Shown: positions 9,561 to 18,993, counted from the stretch's first letter. The stretch is 64,000 nucleotides of DNA from Chryseobacterium lacus (GCF_003336205.1 NZ_QPIE01000002.1:310001-374000); one strand, 5' to 3'. Notes: generated by a model not told the origin, from the letters alone. Numbers and translations are program-made.

Positions 9561-11822
9561 ATGGAAACACAAAAGTTTAGTTATGATAACAGTATAGTTC
9601 GAGCGTTTCTTTATGCTACCGTCGTTTTTGGTATCGTAGGATTTCTGTTTGGGCTTACTGCTGCATTAATGTTATTTTACCCTGAACTTCCTGAATATTT
9701 TCTGGGAACCGATGATGATACGATCAAAAGTTTAGCTGCCGGAAATATTGAAGGATTGATCAATTCCCAAGGAGCTTTTGGTTTCGGAAGGATCAGGATG
9801 ATTCATACCAGCGCGGTAATTTTCGCATTTGTTTGTAACGGTTTCTTTGCTGGAGCTTATTATTCAATACAAAGATTGTTAAAAACCAGAATGTGGAGCG
9901 ATACACTTTCTTGGATTCATTTCTGGGGCTGGCAATTGATGATTGTAGCTACGGTGATCACTTTTTTCATGGGAATCAACACTTCCAAAGAATACGCAGA
10001 ACACGAATGGCCTATCGATATTCTGATCACGGTAGTTTGGGTAATCTTCGGGATTAATATGTTCGCTACCATAGCAGTCCGCAGAGTCCGACATTTATAT
10101 GTAGCTATCTGGTTCTACATTGGAACCTGGGTTGCGATTGCGATGCTGCATATTTTCAACAACTTGGAAGTTCCGCTTACCTTTACCGGCTGGAAATCCT
10201 ACTCTGCTTATGCGGGAGTGAAAGACGCCTTGGTACAGTGGTGGTACGGTCATAATGCCGTAGCATTCGTACTTACAACACCAATTCTTGGGTTGATGTA
10301 TTACTTCCTTCCCAAAGCCGCAGACAGACCTGTTTTCTCTTATAAACTTTCCATTATTCACTTTTGGTCATTAATTTTCGTCTATATCTGGGCTGGACCT
10401 CACCATTTACAATATACTGCACTTCCTTCATGGGCGCAGGCCTTGGGAACAGGATTCTCCATTATGCTAATCGCTCCTTCGTGGGGTGGAATGCTGAACG
10501 GACTTCTAACATTGAGAGGTGCCTGGGATAAAGTAAGAGAAAATCCGGTATTGAAATTCTTTGTAGTTGCGATTACCTGTTACGGTATGGCAACTTTTGA
10601 AGGCCCTATTTTGGCAACAAAGACACTTAATAAAATTGGTCACTTTACCGATTGGGTTATTGGACACGTACATATTGGCGCATTAGGCTGGAACGGTTTC
10701 ATGACCTTCGGGATGATCTACTATCTCCTTCCTATTATGTGGAGAACCAAGCTTTGGTCTGTAAAACTGGCCAACTGGCACTTCTGGCTCGGAACATTAG
10801 GAATTATATTTTATGCCGTTCCTTTATACATTGCCGGATTTACCCAAGGTTTGATGTGGAAACAGTTTAATCCGGATGGAACACTGGTTTATAAACAATG
10901 GTTAGATACAGTAACTGCCATTATTCCTTATTATGTGATGAGATTTGTAGGCGGTCTGTTGTATATCATCGGAGCAATCCTGATGTGTATTAACGTTGTT
11001 GCTACCGTAAGATCAGGATCTTTCCAAAAAGAAGTTCATGCAGAAGCACCTGCTCTTGCTAAAATCAGTAAAAAAAGAAAAGAAGGCGAAGGTGCACACC
11101 TTTGGCTGGAAAGAATGCCAGTTTACCTTTCCATATTGGCTTTTATCGCTGTAGCGATTGGAGGTGCGGTTCAGATTATTCCAACGTTAACAGTGAAGGA
11201 AAACGTTCCTACCATTTCTGCCGTAAAGCCCTACTCACCACTGGAATTGGAAGGCCGGGATTTATATATCAGAGAAGGTTGTAATTCCTGCCACTCTCAG
11301 GTGATCCGTCCTTTCCGCGATGAAGTAGTAAGATTTAACGGTAAAAACGGGCAGTATTCCAAAGCAGGCGAATTTGTTTATGACAGACCTTTCCTTTGGG
11401 GATCGAAAAGAACCGGACCCGATCTTCACAGACAAGGTGGCAAAAACCCAAGTTCTTGGCATTATAAACATATGTATAACCCAAGATCAACTTCCGCAGG
11501 CTCTATTATGCCACGTTATCCTTGGTTAATTGCCAATGATTTGGACAGATCACAAACGGTAGATAAAATACGTTTCATGAAAAATGTTTATGATGTGCCG
11601 TATTCCAAAGCAGAAATAGATTCGGCCACACAATGGGCAGACAATCAAGCAGCGAAAATTGTAAAAGAAATCTTTGATGAAGCACCTGATTTGAAATCGG
11701 CTTATGCTACAAGACCGGAAGGTGAGCTCAATAAAAAAGAGATTATCGCTTTAATTGCTTATCTGCAAAGGCTTGGAACAGATATTAAAACCACTGAAAT
11801 TAAGACAGCAAGTAATAACTAA
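9561..11822 (+). CDS. ccoNO: cbb3-type cytochrome c oxidase, fused subunits I and II (CcoN-CcoO)
   Basis: This 753-residue single chain joins the catalytic heme-copper subunit (about residues 1-480) to the CcoO-type monoheme cytochrome c (about residues 520-745). The CcoN part has the low-spin heme ligand in RMIHTSAVIF, the active-site YGHNAVAF segment, the CuB pair GPHHLQYTALP, and HVHIGALGWNG with heme b3 and b ligands. A basic cytoplasmic linker and one helix (about residues 518-538) precede the periplasmic domain, which has one heme motif CNSCH near residue 574 and the probable axial Met in GSIMPRYPW. It reduces O2 to water and pumps protons with high oxygen affinity. Such fusions are known in Bacteroidota. 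The gene is in line with ccoS, ccoQ and ccoP. Confidence 0.96.
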   Translation: METQKFSYDNSIVRAFLYATVVFGIVGFLFGLTAALMLFYPELPEYFLGTDDDTIKSLAAGNIEGLINSQGAFGFGRIRMIHTSAVIFAFVCNGFFAGAYYSIQRLLKTRMWSDTLSWIHFWGWQLMIVATVITFFMGINTSKEYAEHEWPIDILITVVWVIFGINMFATIAVRRVRHLYVAIWFYIGTWVAIAMLHIFNNLEVPLTFTGWKSYSAYAGVKDALVQWWYGHNAVAFVLTTPILGLMYYFLPKAADRPVFSYKLSIIHFWSLIFVYIWAGPHHLQYTALPSWAQALGTGFSIMLIAPSWGGMLNGLLTLRGAWDKVRENPVLKFFVVAITCYGMATFEGPILATKTLNKIGHFTDWVIGHVHIGALGWNGFMTFGMIYYLLPIMWRTKLWSVKLANWHFWLGTLGIIFYAVPLYIAGFTQGLMWKQFNPDGTLVYKQWLDTVTAIIPYYVMRFVGGLLYIIGAILMCINVVATVRSGSFQKEVHAEAPALAKISKKRKEGEGAHLWLERMPVYLSILAFIAVAIGGAVQIIPTLTVKENVPTISAVKPYSPLELEGRDLYIREGCNSCHSQVIRPFRDEVVRFNGKNGQYSKAGEFVYDRPFLWGSKRTGPDLHRQGGKNPSSWHYKHMYNPRSTSAGSIMPRYPWLIANDLDRSQTVDKIRFMKNVYDVPYSKAEIDSATQWADNQAAKIVKEIFDEAPDLKSAYATRPEGELNKKEIIALIAYLQRLGTDIKTTEIKTASNN

Positions 11823-11847
11823 AATTTCATAACCAAAGAAAAGCATT

Positions 11848-12042
11848 ATGATTCCCCAAAGTTTCAGAGACATATTGTCCAATAGTGAAAACACCGGATT
11901 ATTCCAGACTCTGGCTTTGGTCATCTTTTTGCTCTTTTTTATCGGAATTGTAATTTATGTCTTCAGCAGACCTAAAAAATACTACCGCGAAGAAGAAAAT
12001 GCTCCTTTGGACGATGATCAACCATTTAATTCAAACCATTAA
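11848..12042 (+). CDS. ccoQ: CcoQ-like small subunit of cbb3 oxidase
   Basis: A 64-residue protein with a single membrane helix (about residues 20-40) followed by FSRPKKYYREEENAPLDDD, a pattern typical of CcoQ/FixQ. It lies between ccoNO and ccoP, with four bases between its stop and the ccoP ATG. The role is probably stabilising the oxidase complex. Confidence 0.85.
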   Translation: MIPQSFRDILSNSENTGLFQTLALVIFLLFFIGIVIYVFSRPKKYYREEENAPLDDDQPFNSNH

Positions 12043-12046
12043 CATC

Positions 12047-12928
12047 ATGAAACGAAGAACCCCGGTTTATATTACCATACTGATTATCATTACTATAATG
12101 ATTGTAATATATTACATGTTCATTCAGAGCGGTATTTTCTTCACATCTCCTTACTTTTTGGGAACAGTGGCCATCAGTATTGTACTTGTGCTGATTCATA
12201 ATTCCATTGGCGATCTTATAGAAAATGATAAGTTCAAAAAGCTGACTCCTGAACAACAACTGGAATATCTGGAAACTAAAAAAGTTCCTTATTTTAAAGC
12301 TCTATATAACGATGCATTTAAAAAGCAAAGCAATACAGAGGAAAAGGATATCCTTATCGACCACGGATTTGACGGGATTATGGAGTTGGATAATCAGCTT
12401 CCGAGATGGTGGCTGGGTCTTTTCTGGTTTGGGGTAGCCTATTGTATCATTTATATGATCGCTTATTCATTTACCGATTTTGCTGATCCTACTAAAGAAT
12501 ATGAAATTGAACACAAAGAGCAGATAGCCAGCATTGAGCAGTGGATGAAAGAAACTCCCCCTCCTACGATAGAAAATGCAGTGTACTCTGCAGATAATAT
12601 TGCAGCAGGAGAAGAGGTTTACAGAGCCAACTGTGCTTCCTGCCACAACGACGGAGGAAGAGGCGGTATCGGGCCAAACCTTACCGATAACCACTGGATC
12701 AACCAACCGGAAAAAACCCTGTTCAAAAATATTTTCCACATGGTAGAAAATGGTTCACCCAATAATCCAGCTATGCAACCGTTTGGAAAGAACGGTGTGT
12801 TAACAGGATTTGATATCCAGAACGTGTCCGCTTACATCTATCATATTAATCAGGAAATACAGCCAATAACTCCAGAGCAAGGCGGAGCAGCTCCTCAGGG
12901 CACGCCTGCCAACTGGGAAAAACAATAA
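12047..12928 (+). CDS. ccoP: cbb3 oxidase subunit CcoP with a single heme c
   Basis: Electron-entry subunit of cbb3 oxidase. I use the ATG at 12047, five bases after the ccoQ stop; an upstream in-frame start at 11957 would overlap ccoQ. The 293 residues have an N-terminal helix pair (about 7-27 and 32-46), a cytoplasmic stretch, then the family signature DNQLPRWWLGLFWFG and a further helix. A cytochrome c domain with CASCH lies near residue 196 and a Met-containing NPAMQPFG follows. Only one CxxCH motif is present, whereas proteobacterial CcoP has two. A terminator follows the gene. Confidence 0.92.
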   Translation: MKRRTPVYITILIIITIMIVIYYMFIQSGIFFTSPYFLGTVAISIVLVLIHNSIGDLIENDKFKKLTPEQQLEYLETKKVPYFKALYNDAFKKQSNTEEKDILIDHGFDGIMELDNQLPRWWLGLFWFGVAYCIIYMIAYSFTDFADPTKEYEIEHKEQIASIEQWMKETPPPTIENAVYSADNIAAGEEVYRANCASCHNDGGRGGIGPNLTDNHWINQPEKTLFKNIFHMVENGSPNNPAMQPFGKNGVLTGFDIQNVSAYIYHINQEIQPITPEQGGAAPQGTPANWEKQ

Positions 12929-12946
12929 AAATATTGAACCCTTTTA

Positions 12947-13001
12947 AAAACATAATCCGTGATTAAATCTAACTGAGGAGATAACGGGTTATGTTTTTTT
13001 T
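12947..13001 (+). terminator. hairpin with T-tract between ccoP and ccoG
   Basis: A 14-bp stem (12947-12960 with 12984-12997) around a 23-base loop ends in eight T. It may end the ccoSNOQP transcript or attenuate expression of ccoGH, since ccoG starts only 25 bases later. Confidence 0.65.
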
Positions 13002-13025
13002 CATTTAAAAAAGTGAGATAAAAAA

Positions 13026-14471
13026 ATGTCAGATAATGATAATAATTATAGAGGCGGACAAGGGCAGGTAGTAAACCCTGAAACTTTTCGTGATTCTGTA
13101 GGAACAATGGATCAGTCAGGGAAAAGAAAATGGGTATATCCGCGTAAACCTAAAGGTCGATATACGGATTATAGATACCTTGTCACCCTTATTCTGCTCA
13201 CCATCTATTTCGGGCTTCCCTTTCTAAAAATAAACGGAAACCCCATCTTATTGTTGAATGTGCTCGACAGAGAGTTTTTCATCATGGGACAGCCTTTCTA
13301 TCTTCAGGATTTCTTTATTTTAGCTTTAGGTGCTATCGCTTCTATCGTCTTCATTATTCTTTTTACAGTAGTTTTCGGGAGAATTTTCTGCGGGTGGATT
13401 TGCCCTCAGACAATTTTCATGGAAATGATTTTCCGTAAGATTGAATATGCCATCGAAGGAGACAGAAACAAGCAGATAAGGCTCGATAATCAACCGTGGA
13501 ACACAGAGAAAATCTGGAAAAGGAGCTTGAAATGGTTTATTTATGCGGTGATTTCTATTATTATTACTCATATCATGTTCATGTATATCGTAGGATATGA
13601 GAGAGTATTTGAGATTATGCAGGAAGGCCCGTTCGAGCATCCAACGAATTTTCTGGTGATGATTCTTTTCACAGCAGCTTTTTATTTTGTATTCGCATGG
13701 TTCAGAGAGCAGGTGTGCACATTGGTATGTCCGTACGGAAGGCTTCAGGGCGTGCTGATAGACAAACAGACCATCAATGTTTTTTACGATTTTAAACGCG
13801 GAGAAAACCGGTCCAAATGGAGAAAAGGTGAAGACCGCCGTGCTGCCGGAAAAGGCGACTGTATTGATTGCAACCAATGTGTGGTCGTTTGTCCTACAGG
13901 AATCGACATACGAAACGGGCAACAATTGGAATGCGTAAATTGTACAGCGTGCATCGACGCCTGCGACGAAGTAATGGTAAAAGTAGGCCTTCCAAAAGGA
14001 CTCATTCGTTATGCTACAGAAGATGAAATAGAAAAGGAAATTCCTTTCAAATTTACCAATAAAATGAAAGCCTATTCTGCAGTTTTGATTCTGCTGATAG
14101 GATTTCTTGGATTTCTGCTGTATAACAGAGGTGCAATGGAAGCAAAATTCATTAAACCTGCGGGCACAACCTATCTCGTTCGCGATGGGCAAATAAGCAA
14201 CACCTACAATTATACCTTGCTGAACAAAGGCACTACCAAGAAAACCGTTACTATAAAGGTACTGGAACCCGCACACGGCGAAATACGAGGTGGAAGTAAT
14301 ATCGTGGTTGAAAAGGACAAAATGGCAAAGGGAAGCGTAGCAATCAGTTTCCCGGAAAAAGAAATCAACAAAGCAAAGCAAAATATAAAAATTGGTATCT
14401 ACGATGAAAAAGGTGAACTCATAGATGAGTATGAAACCTATTTCGAAGGACCGTTTAAATTACAGTTTTAA
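13026..14471 (+). CDS. ccoG: cbb3 oxidase accessory protein CcoG (polyferredoxin-type cupric reductase)
   Basis: Membrane protein of 481 residues required for cbb3 oxidase maturation; the family has been linked to reduction of Cu2+. Helices at about residues 55-75, 90-120, 175-195 and 210-230 surround CGWICPQT. Two [4Fe-4S] motifs follow: CIDCNQCVVVCP near residue 279 and CVNCTACIDAC near residue 305. The C-terminal third, after a helix near residue 350, is an Ig-like domain, the usual CcoG architecture. ccoH begins nine bases after its stop. Confidence 0.95.
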   Translation: MSDNDNNYRGGQGQVVNPETFRDSVGTMDQSGKRKWVYPRKPKGRYTDYRYLVTLILLTIYFGLPFLKINGNPILLLNVLDREFFIMGQPFYLQDFFILALGAIASIVFIILFTVVFGRIFCGWICPQTIFMEMIFRKIEYAIEGDRNKQIRLDNQPWNTEKIWKRSLKWFIYAVISIIITHIMFMYIVGYERVFEIMQEGPFEHPTNFLVMILFTAAFYFVFAWFREQVCTLVCPYGRLQGVLIDKQTINVFYDFKRGENRSKWRKGEDRRAAGKGDCIDCNQCVVVCPTGIDIRNGQQLECVNCTACIDACDEVMVKVGLPKGLIRYATEDEIEKEIPFKFTNKMKAYSAVLILLIGFLGFLLYNRGAMEAKFIKPAGTTYLVRDGQISNTYNYTLLNKGTTKKTVTIKVLEPAHGEIRGGSNIVVEKDKMAKGSVAISFPEKEINKAKQNIKIGIYDEKGELIDEYETYFEGPFKLQF

Positions 14472-14479
14472 AATTTATC

Positions 14480-14932
14480 ATGTTAAAAAATTTCACTTGG
14501 GGACACGGAATTGTTGTAGCGCTGGGATCATTCATGATCTTTATCTTGTCGCTGATATGGTATTTTACCTCTACCTGGAAAAATTCAGAACTCATCACCG
14601 ATAATTATTACGAAGAAGAACTGGCGTATCAAAATGTCATTGATGCAAAAAACAAGGCTACTAATCTTAAAGAACTTCCTGTCTATCATCAAAATGAATC
14701 GGGAATTAGCGTCACTTTCCCTTCAGAAATAAATAACTCCAACAGTAAATTCAGGATTGATCTTCACCGTGCTGAAGATCAGAAACTTGATATTATCCGA
14801 GAAATGGAATTAGACCAACGGAATAGTATTTTTATTCCCGCCAAAGTACTAGCGAAGGGCAATTATGTGCTGCGCGTGATGTGGAAAAAAGATAATGAAG
14901 AATATCAGATCGATTATGACCTGATTTGGTAA
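14480..14932 (+). CDS. ccoH: FixH/CcoH family assembly protein
   Basis: A 150-residue protein with one N-terminal membrane anchor (about residues 10-30) and a periplasmic beta-rich domain. The segment YYEEELAYQNVIDAKNKA just after the anchor is characteristic of FixH family members. It assists assembly of the cbb3 oxidase. It lies between ccoG and the DsbD_2-like gene with gaps of 8 and 4 bases, so translation is probably coupled. Confidence 0.88.
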   Translation: MLKNFTWGHGIVVALGSFMIFILSLIWYFTSTWKNSELITDNYYEEELAYQNVIDAKNKATNLKELPVYHQNESGISVTFPSEINNSNSKFRIDLHRAEDQKLDIIREMELDQRNSIFIPAKVLAKGNYVLRVMWKKDNEEYQIDYDLIW

Positions 14933-14936
14933 TATT

Positions 14937-15680
14937 ATGGAAATCGCTCTTATCGTTTCTGCGCTAATTCTGGGGCTGGGTTCCGGGTTTCATTGTATCG
15001 GGATGTGCGGCCCGATTGCCCTTTCCATGGGACTAACGAAGCAGCAAGCGTTGAATTTTCATCTTCAGAATACCACCTACAACTTAGGCAGAATCGTTAC
15101 GTATGCATTCCTCGGAGCAGTTCTGGGAATCGTGGGCGTAGGTTTCAATGTTGCAGGAATTCAACAATATCTCACCGTAGGTGTCGGTATTTTGCTTATT
15201 GTTATGGCATTATTTTCATTCGGAGGAAAAGATTTTGCCTCTAAAATTCCATTTCTGTCCAAATTTCTGCTTTCTATAAAAATAAATCTCGGAAAATATC
15301 TTCAAAAACCTGGTTATTCCTCCCGCTTTATTACAGGAATTCTAAACGGTTTTCTTCCTTGCGGAATGGTGTATATGGCACTCACTGCATCGCTGGCAGC
15401 AGGCGGTGTTTGGCAGGGTGCAGCATTTATGGCGTTATTTGGTTTGGGAACATTTCCTTTTATGTTTGCCGTAGTTTTTTTCGGGAACATGATGAATACA
15501 GCGTTTCGGATAAAAGTTCTGAAAATTATTCCTGTGATGATGATCATTTTGGGCGGCCTCTTCGTACTGCGCGGTTTGGAACTCGGAATTCCTTTGGTTT
15601 CACCAAAAAAAGAAGCGATGCAAGTAATCCACAACGATTCAGAGAATCACCATCAGGGCGATCATTCAAGTTGTCATTAA
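14937..15680 (+). CDS. DsbD_2/TauE-SafE-like membrane protein, probable metal-handling partner of the oxidase locus
   Basis: This 247-residue protein has about six helices and the motif GFHCIGMCGP near residue 18, matching the cytochrome-c-biogenesis (DsbD_2) transmembrane family often annotated as sulfite exporter TauE/SafE. A second GFLPCGMVYMAL motif lies near residue 139, so each half has a Cys-containing re-entrant segment. The tail is histidine-rich (HNDSENHHQGDHSSCH), suggesting metal binding. Proteins of this type often neighbour ccoGHIS genes and are proposed to help copper delivery. Transport of sulfite is not implied by the sequence. A bidirectional terminator separates it from serS. 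Confidence 0.85.
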   Translation: MEIALIVSALILGLGSGFHCIGMCGPIALSMGLTKQQALNFHLQNTTYNLGRIVTYAFLGAVLGIVGVGFNVAGIQQYLTVGVGILLIVMALFSFGGKDFASKIPFLSKFLLSIKINLGKYLQKPGYSSRFITGILNGFLPCGMVYMALTASLAAGGVWQGAAFMALFGLGTFPFMFAVVFFGNMMNTAFRIKVLKIIPVMMIILGGLFVLRGLELGIPLVSPKKEAMQVIHNDSENHHQGDHSSCH

Positions 15681-15794
15681 AAGTTGAAAAAATCAACTAT
15701 GAACCAACATCGTGATTTTTATTCGTGTCAGTCCGTATGTACTATGACACTTCAAACAAAATCCTTTAGAAAAAGCGCAAATCCACTTTAACAA

Positions 15795-15832
15795 AAATTC
15801 CGCACTAAAAAAATAATGCGGAATTTCTTTTT
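15795..15832. terminator. bidirectional terminator between cco locus and serS
   Basis: A 10-bp perfect stem (15795-15804 with 15817-15826), with T-rich sequence on the plus side and A-rich sequence on the other, serves the plus-strand cco operon and the minus-strand serS gene. The rest of the 15681-15794 gap shows no gene. Confidence 0.75.
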
Positions 15833-15847
15833 TCAAATTTATATCTT

Positions 15848-17119
15848 TTAATTGATCATTTCAAGCCTTGCATATTCCGCGATTTTCTTCGGAATTTTAA
15901 TTCCTTCCGGAGTTTGATTGTTTTCCAGAAGCGCTGCCATAATTCTCGGAAGTGCCATTGCAGAGCCATTCAGCGTATGTACCAGTTGGGATTTTCCTTC
16001 ATTTCCTTTATACCGGCATTTCAGTCTGTTTGCCTGGAAAGTTTCAAAATTGGAAACGGAACTCACTTCCAGCCATTTTTCCTGCGCAGCACTCCAAACT
16101 TCGAAATCATAGGTCATTGCTGAGGTAAAACCCATATCGCCGCCGCAAAGACGCAATATCCGGAACGGAAGTTCGAGATCTGTAAGAATTTCTTTTACGT
16201 GTTCCACCATTTCTTCCAAAGCATCGTAGGAATTTTCAGGTTTTTCAATCCGTACAATTTCTACTTTTTCAAACTGATGCAGGCGATTTAAACCGCGGAC
16301 ATGCGCTCCGTAACTTCCCGCTTCCCTTCTGTAACACTGAGAAAAAGCAGTGTTTTTCACAGGAAGTTGTTTTTCATCCAAAATCACATCGCGGTACAGA
16401 TTCGTCACCGGAACTTCAGCCGTTGGAATCAGATACAGATCATCAATTCCAATATGGTACATTTGCCCTTCTTTGTCCGGCAACTGTCCGGTTCCATAAC
16501 CTGAAGCTTCGTTCACAACGTGTGGCGGATTAACCTCTAGATAACCTGCGTCTACATTCTTATCTAAAAAATATTGAACCAATGCCCGTTGAAGCCGAGC
16601 ACCTTTCCCAAAGTAAACTGGAAATCCGGCACCGGCAATTTTCACACCCAGTTCAAAATCTATCAAATTATATTTTTTGGCCAATTCCCAATGCGGAATA
16701 TTTCCCTCGCCAAGTCCTTCTACATCATGAGACTGATACACAATCTCATTATCATCTGCAGAAACTCCGGCTTTCACCTTGTGATACGGAATATTTGGCA
16801 GCAGATAAAGGATATTCTGGAGTTTGGATTCAGATTCTTTCAGCTTACCCTGCAATTCCTGCGAATCTGCTTTATAATCTGCCGTTTTTGCTTTGGCAGC
16901 TTCAGCTTCTTCTCTTTTGCCTTCTTTCATCAACAAGCCGATTTCTCTGGAAATTTTATTCATCTGAGCCAGATTTTCATCGAGATCAAACTGAATCTTC
17001 TTACGTTCATCATCCGCCGATATGGCATCCTCCACAAGATGCAGCTGTGAGAAATTTCTTTTATTTAAGCCTTCCAATACGCGTTCCTTGTTTTCGCGCA
17101 AAAAATTGACCTGTAGCAT
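15848..17119 (-). CDS. serS: serine--tRNA ligase
   Basis: Cytoplasmic class II aminoacyl-tRNA synthetase of 423 residues, the usual length. The N-terminal 110 residues form the charged helical arm that grips the tRNA variable arm. Class II motif 2 is present as SQCYRREAGSYG near residue 264. Motif 3 is present as HTLNGSAMALPRIMAALLEN near residue 383. It stands alone between two intergenic regions, with a candidate promoter element at 17196-17203 and a shared terminator after it. Confidence 0.97.
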   Translation of the reverse strand: MLQVNFLRENKERVLEGLNKRNFSQLHLVEDAISADDERKKIQFDLDENLAQMNKISREIGLLMKEGKREEAEAAKAKTADYKADSQELQGKLKESESKLQNILYLLPNIPYHKVKAGVSADDNEIVYQSHDVEGLGEGNIPHWELAKKYNLIDFELGVKIAGAGFPVYFGKGARLQRALVQYFLDKNVDAGYLEVNPPHVVNEASGYGTGQLPDKEGQMYHIGIDDLYLIPTAEVPVTNLYRDVILDEKQLPVKNTAFSQCYRREAGSYGAHVRGLNRLHQFEKVEIVRIEKPENSYDALEEMVEHVKEILTDLELPFRILRLCGGDMGFTSAMTYDFEVWSAAQEKWLEVSSVSNFETFQANRLKCRYKGNEGKSQLVHTLNGSAMALPRIMAALLENNQTPEGIKIPKKIAEYARLEMIN

Positions 17120-17195
17120 ACGGTTGATTGAGATTAATGTTAAAATTCATGCTGAAGATCAGAATAGCACCTCTGAATTCCGACTCCGAGCATTG

Positions 17196-17203
17196 CAAAA
17201 TTA
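17196..17203 (-). promoter_or_regulatory. candidate -7 element for serS
   Basis: On the minus strand this reads TAATTTTG, matching TAnnTTTG. It gives a leader of about 70 bases. No good -33 box was found, and the element lies directly next to the stop of the upstream lipoprotein gene. Confidence 0.4.
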
Positions 17204-17207
17204 AGGA

Positions 17208-17702
17208 TTATTTGTGGATTTTGATGACGTTAGGCGGGCCATCCTTTTTGGTGAAAACCAACTGATGATTATATAATGCACTGGAAATCTGAAAAAGGTT
17301 CGGGGTATAAGTGTAATTTAGAATCAGTGTGTCACGGGAAACCGACTGCGTGCTGTCATTAATTCGTGAAACCAATTGAAGCGCAATTCGGGAACGGTAC
17401 ATTTTCTTGTCCGCTACAGAATCTGTGAGCAATCTCGTGGCCCCGGCAATGTATTCAATATACGAAATTGTATCGGCATTTTTTTTCAGATTGACCGTAA
17501 CAGGAGCATTGTCAGTGGCGCCATCCACATCATTCATCGAAACAGAAAAATACGATCCGGGAATATTTTTGTTCAGCATATCCTTGCCTAAGGAATCAAT
17601 ATAAAGATGTATAATCTGGTCAATATTCTGCAACGGTTCCTCCTTCCTGCAGGAAGCTACGATGAGGAAAATAAAAATCAGTAGAAAAAATATGTTTTTC
17701 AT
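17208..17702 (-). CDS. lipoprotein of unknown function
   Basis: 164 residues from the ATG at 17702; a TTG three codons earlier is less likely. The start MKNIFFLLIFIFLIVASC is a clear lipoprotein signal peptide with the lipidated Cys near residue 18. The mature part is beta-rich with no recognised domain; it includes a DTISYIEYIAGATRLLTDSV segment. It is the last gene of a minus-strand group with a flippase, glycosyltransferase and HAD hydrolase, 22 bases after the flippase stop, which suggests a link to surface glycan production by context only. Confidence 0.8.
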   Translation of the reverse strand: MKNIFFLLIFIFLIVASCRKEEPLQNIDQIIHLYIDSLGKDMLNKNIPGSYFSVSMNDVDGATDNAPVTVNLKKNADTISYIEYIAGATRLLTDSVADKKMYRSRIALQLVSRINDSTQSVSRDTLILNYTYTPNLFQISSALYNHQLVFTKKDGPPNVIKIHK

Positions 17703-17724
17703 GTTCAGCAAAGATAAAATTTCT

Positions 17725-18993
17725 TCAGGAAAACAAACTTCCGGCTTTTACTTTTTCCAGAAATATCCGTAGTTCAGATTTTGACAGAATGAAATCCTTA
17801 TATCGAAAGTCAGTAATTTGATAAAATTTCCAGAACAAAAGAGCCGAGGAAATGCAGTAAGACACTGTTGTGGCAAAACACGCTCCTAAAATTCCCCATC
17901 TCGGAATACAATACCAAGACAAAAGTATGGTGAAAAATAATCCAACAATTGATTTTATATTTAATATTTTGAGTTTATTAATAGCAGCAAAATAATGTCC
18001 AATAATATTGCTGACCGACATCGCCAGAATGCCAGGAGAAAGAAGGAGAATTATACTTTTAGTCTGATGAAAATCTTCTCCGAAAAAGAAAATGTATCCC
18101 GAAGCAGGAATCAGAAGAAGTACAAAAAGAAACAAAACGGTGATGAGAAAGCTGATCCTGACAGAAATTTTAGTTTTATTAATCGCTAATTGCACATCAT
18201 TAGTATTCAGAACATTGGAATAGAGAATCACTGAAAGGCTTCTGCTGATCGTCCATACCGCTTCAGAAATTGCAACACCCACTGAAAAAATTCCGACACT
18301 GGAAAATCCTTTGAAAAATTCAAGGAAATAAAAGGATAACCGATAATTTAGAAATTGAACAAACGCGCTCAACTGCGTTTTCCAGCCATAACTGAACATT
18401 TTGCCGGCTAAAGATTTGGAAAAAGAAATTCGTGTTCTTTCAAAATTCTTAAAAAGATAAAAAGAACTAATCATAAAAAGTAAAAAATAACACGCAATTT
18501 GCGCTACAAAATACATTTCAATATCCGAAAAGCCCAAAACAAAAACCAATAATACAATAAAAAAGAGATGAATCGCCAGCTGCAGCACCGAAAAAATATT
18601 GAATTTTCTAATATCCTGACTGCCAATAAAAAAACTGATATTGGCGTTATAAAGCGACAATAATACCGAGAGCGCAATGAGAAAAGGCAACACCTCCGCA
18701 GTATGCGGAACCGCACCGAAAAACAACACGATACAAATTCCCACCAAAACAGACCAGCCGTAAGCGAAAAATAAAACCTGTTCTTTAGGGTATTTCGTCA
18801 GAAAATAAGAAACACTTCCGGCAACAAAAATATTGCTGAAAAAACTAATGATTGCCAAATCTGCCGTTACTAGAGAGATCAATCCTTTTCCGTGGCTTCC
18901 CCAGATGTTCGTAGAAAAAATGATAAGTCCGAAGTTGAAAAACAAGATCAGGAATCTGGAAATGACCGTCTGAAAAATCGTCTTTTTCTTCAT
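17725..18993 (-). CDS. oligosaccharide flippase (Wzx/MATE-like polysaccharide biosynthesis protein)
   Basis: Multi-spanning inner-membrane protein of 422 residues from the ATG at 18993, with about 12 to 14 hydrophobic helices and the start MKKKTIFQTVISRFLILFFN typical of the polysaccharide-synthesis exporter family. I chose this start because its ATG overlaps the stop of the upstream glycosyltransferase as ATGA, a coupling arrangement. The predicted role is moving a lipid-linked sugar unit across the inner membrane; the substrate is unknown. No polymerase or ligase gene is adjacent. Confidence 0.85.
   Translation of the reverse strand: MKKKTIFQTVISRFLILFFNFGLIIFSTNIWGSHGKGLISLVTADLAIISFFSNIFVAGSVSYFLTKYPKEQVLFFAYGWSVLVGICIVLFFGAVPHTAEVLPFLIALSVLLSLYNANISFFIGSQDIRKFNIFSVLQLAIHLFFIVLLVFVLGFSDIEMYFVAQIACYFLLFMISSFYLFKNFERTRISFSKSLAGKMFSYGWKTQLSAFVQFLNYRLSFYFLEFFKGFSSVGIFSVGVAISEAVWTISRSLSVILYSNVLNTNDVQLAINKTKISVRISFLITVLFLFVLLLIPASGYIFFFGEDFHQTKSIILLLSPGILAMSVSNIIGHYFAAINKLKILNIKSIVGLFFTILLSWYCIPRWGILGACFATTVSYCISSALLFWKFYQITDFRYKDFILSKSELRIFLEKVKAGSLFS

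Noticed and set aside
13326-14381. 351-codon minus-strand open frame across ccoG
   Set aside because: It lies entirely opposite ccoG, whose product has clear ferredoxin motifs; its own translation is rich in Cys, His and Phe with no domain, a typical antisense shadow.
14937-15680. Assignment as a true sulfite exporter
   Set aside because: The family label TauE/SafE is general; the HCIGMCGP motif, His-rich tail and place in the cco locus fit a metal-handling role better.
16582-17109. Plus-strand open frames of 158 and 175 codons over serS
   Set aside because: They overlap each other in different frames and the well-supported serS gene.
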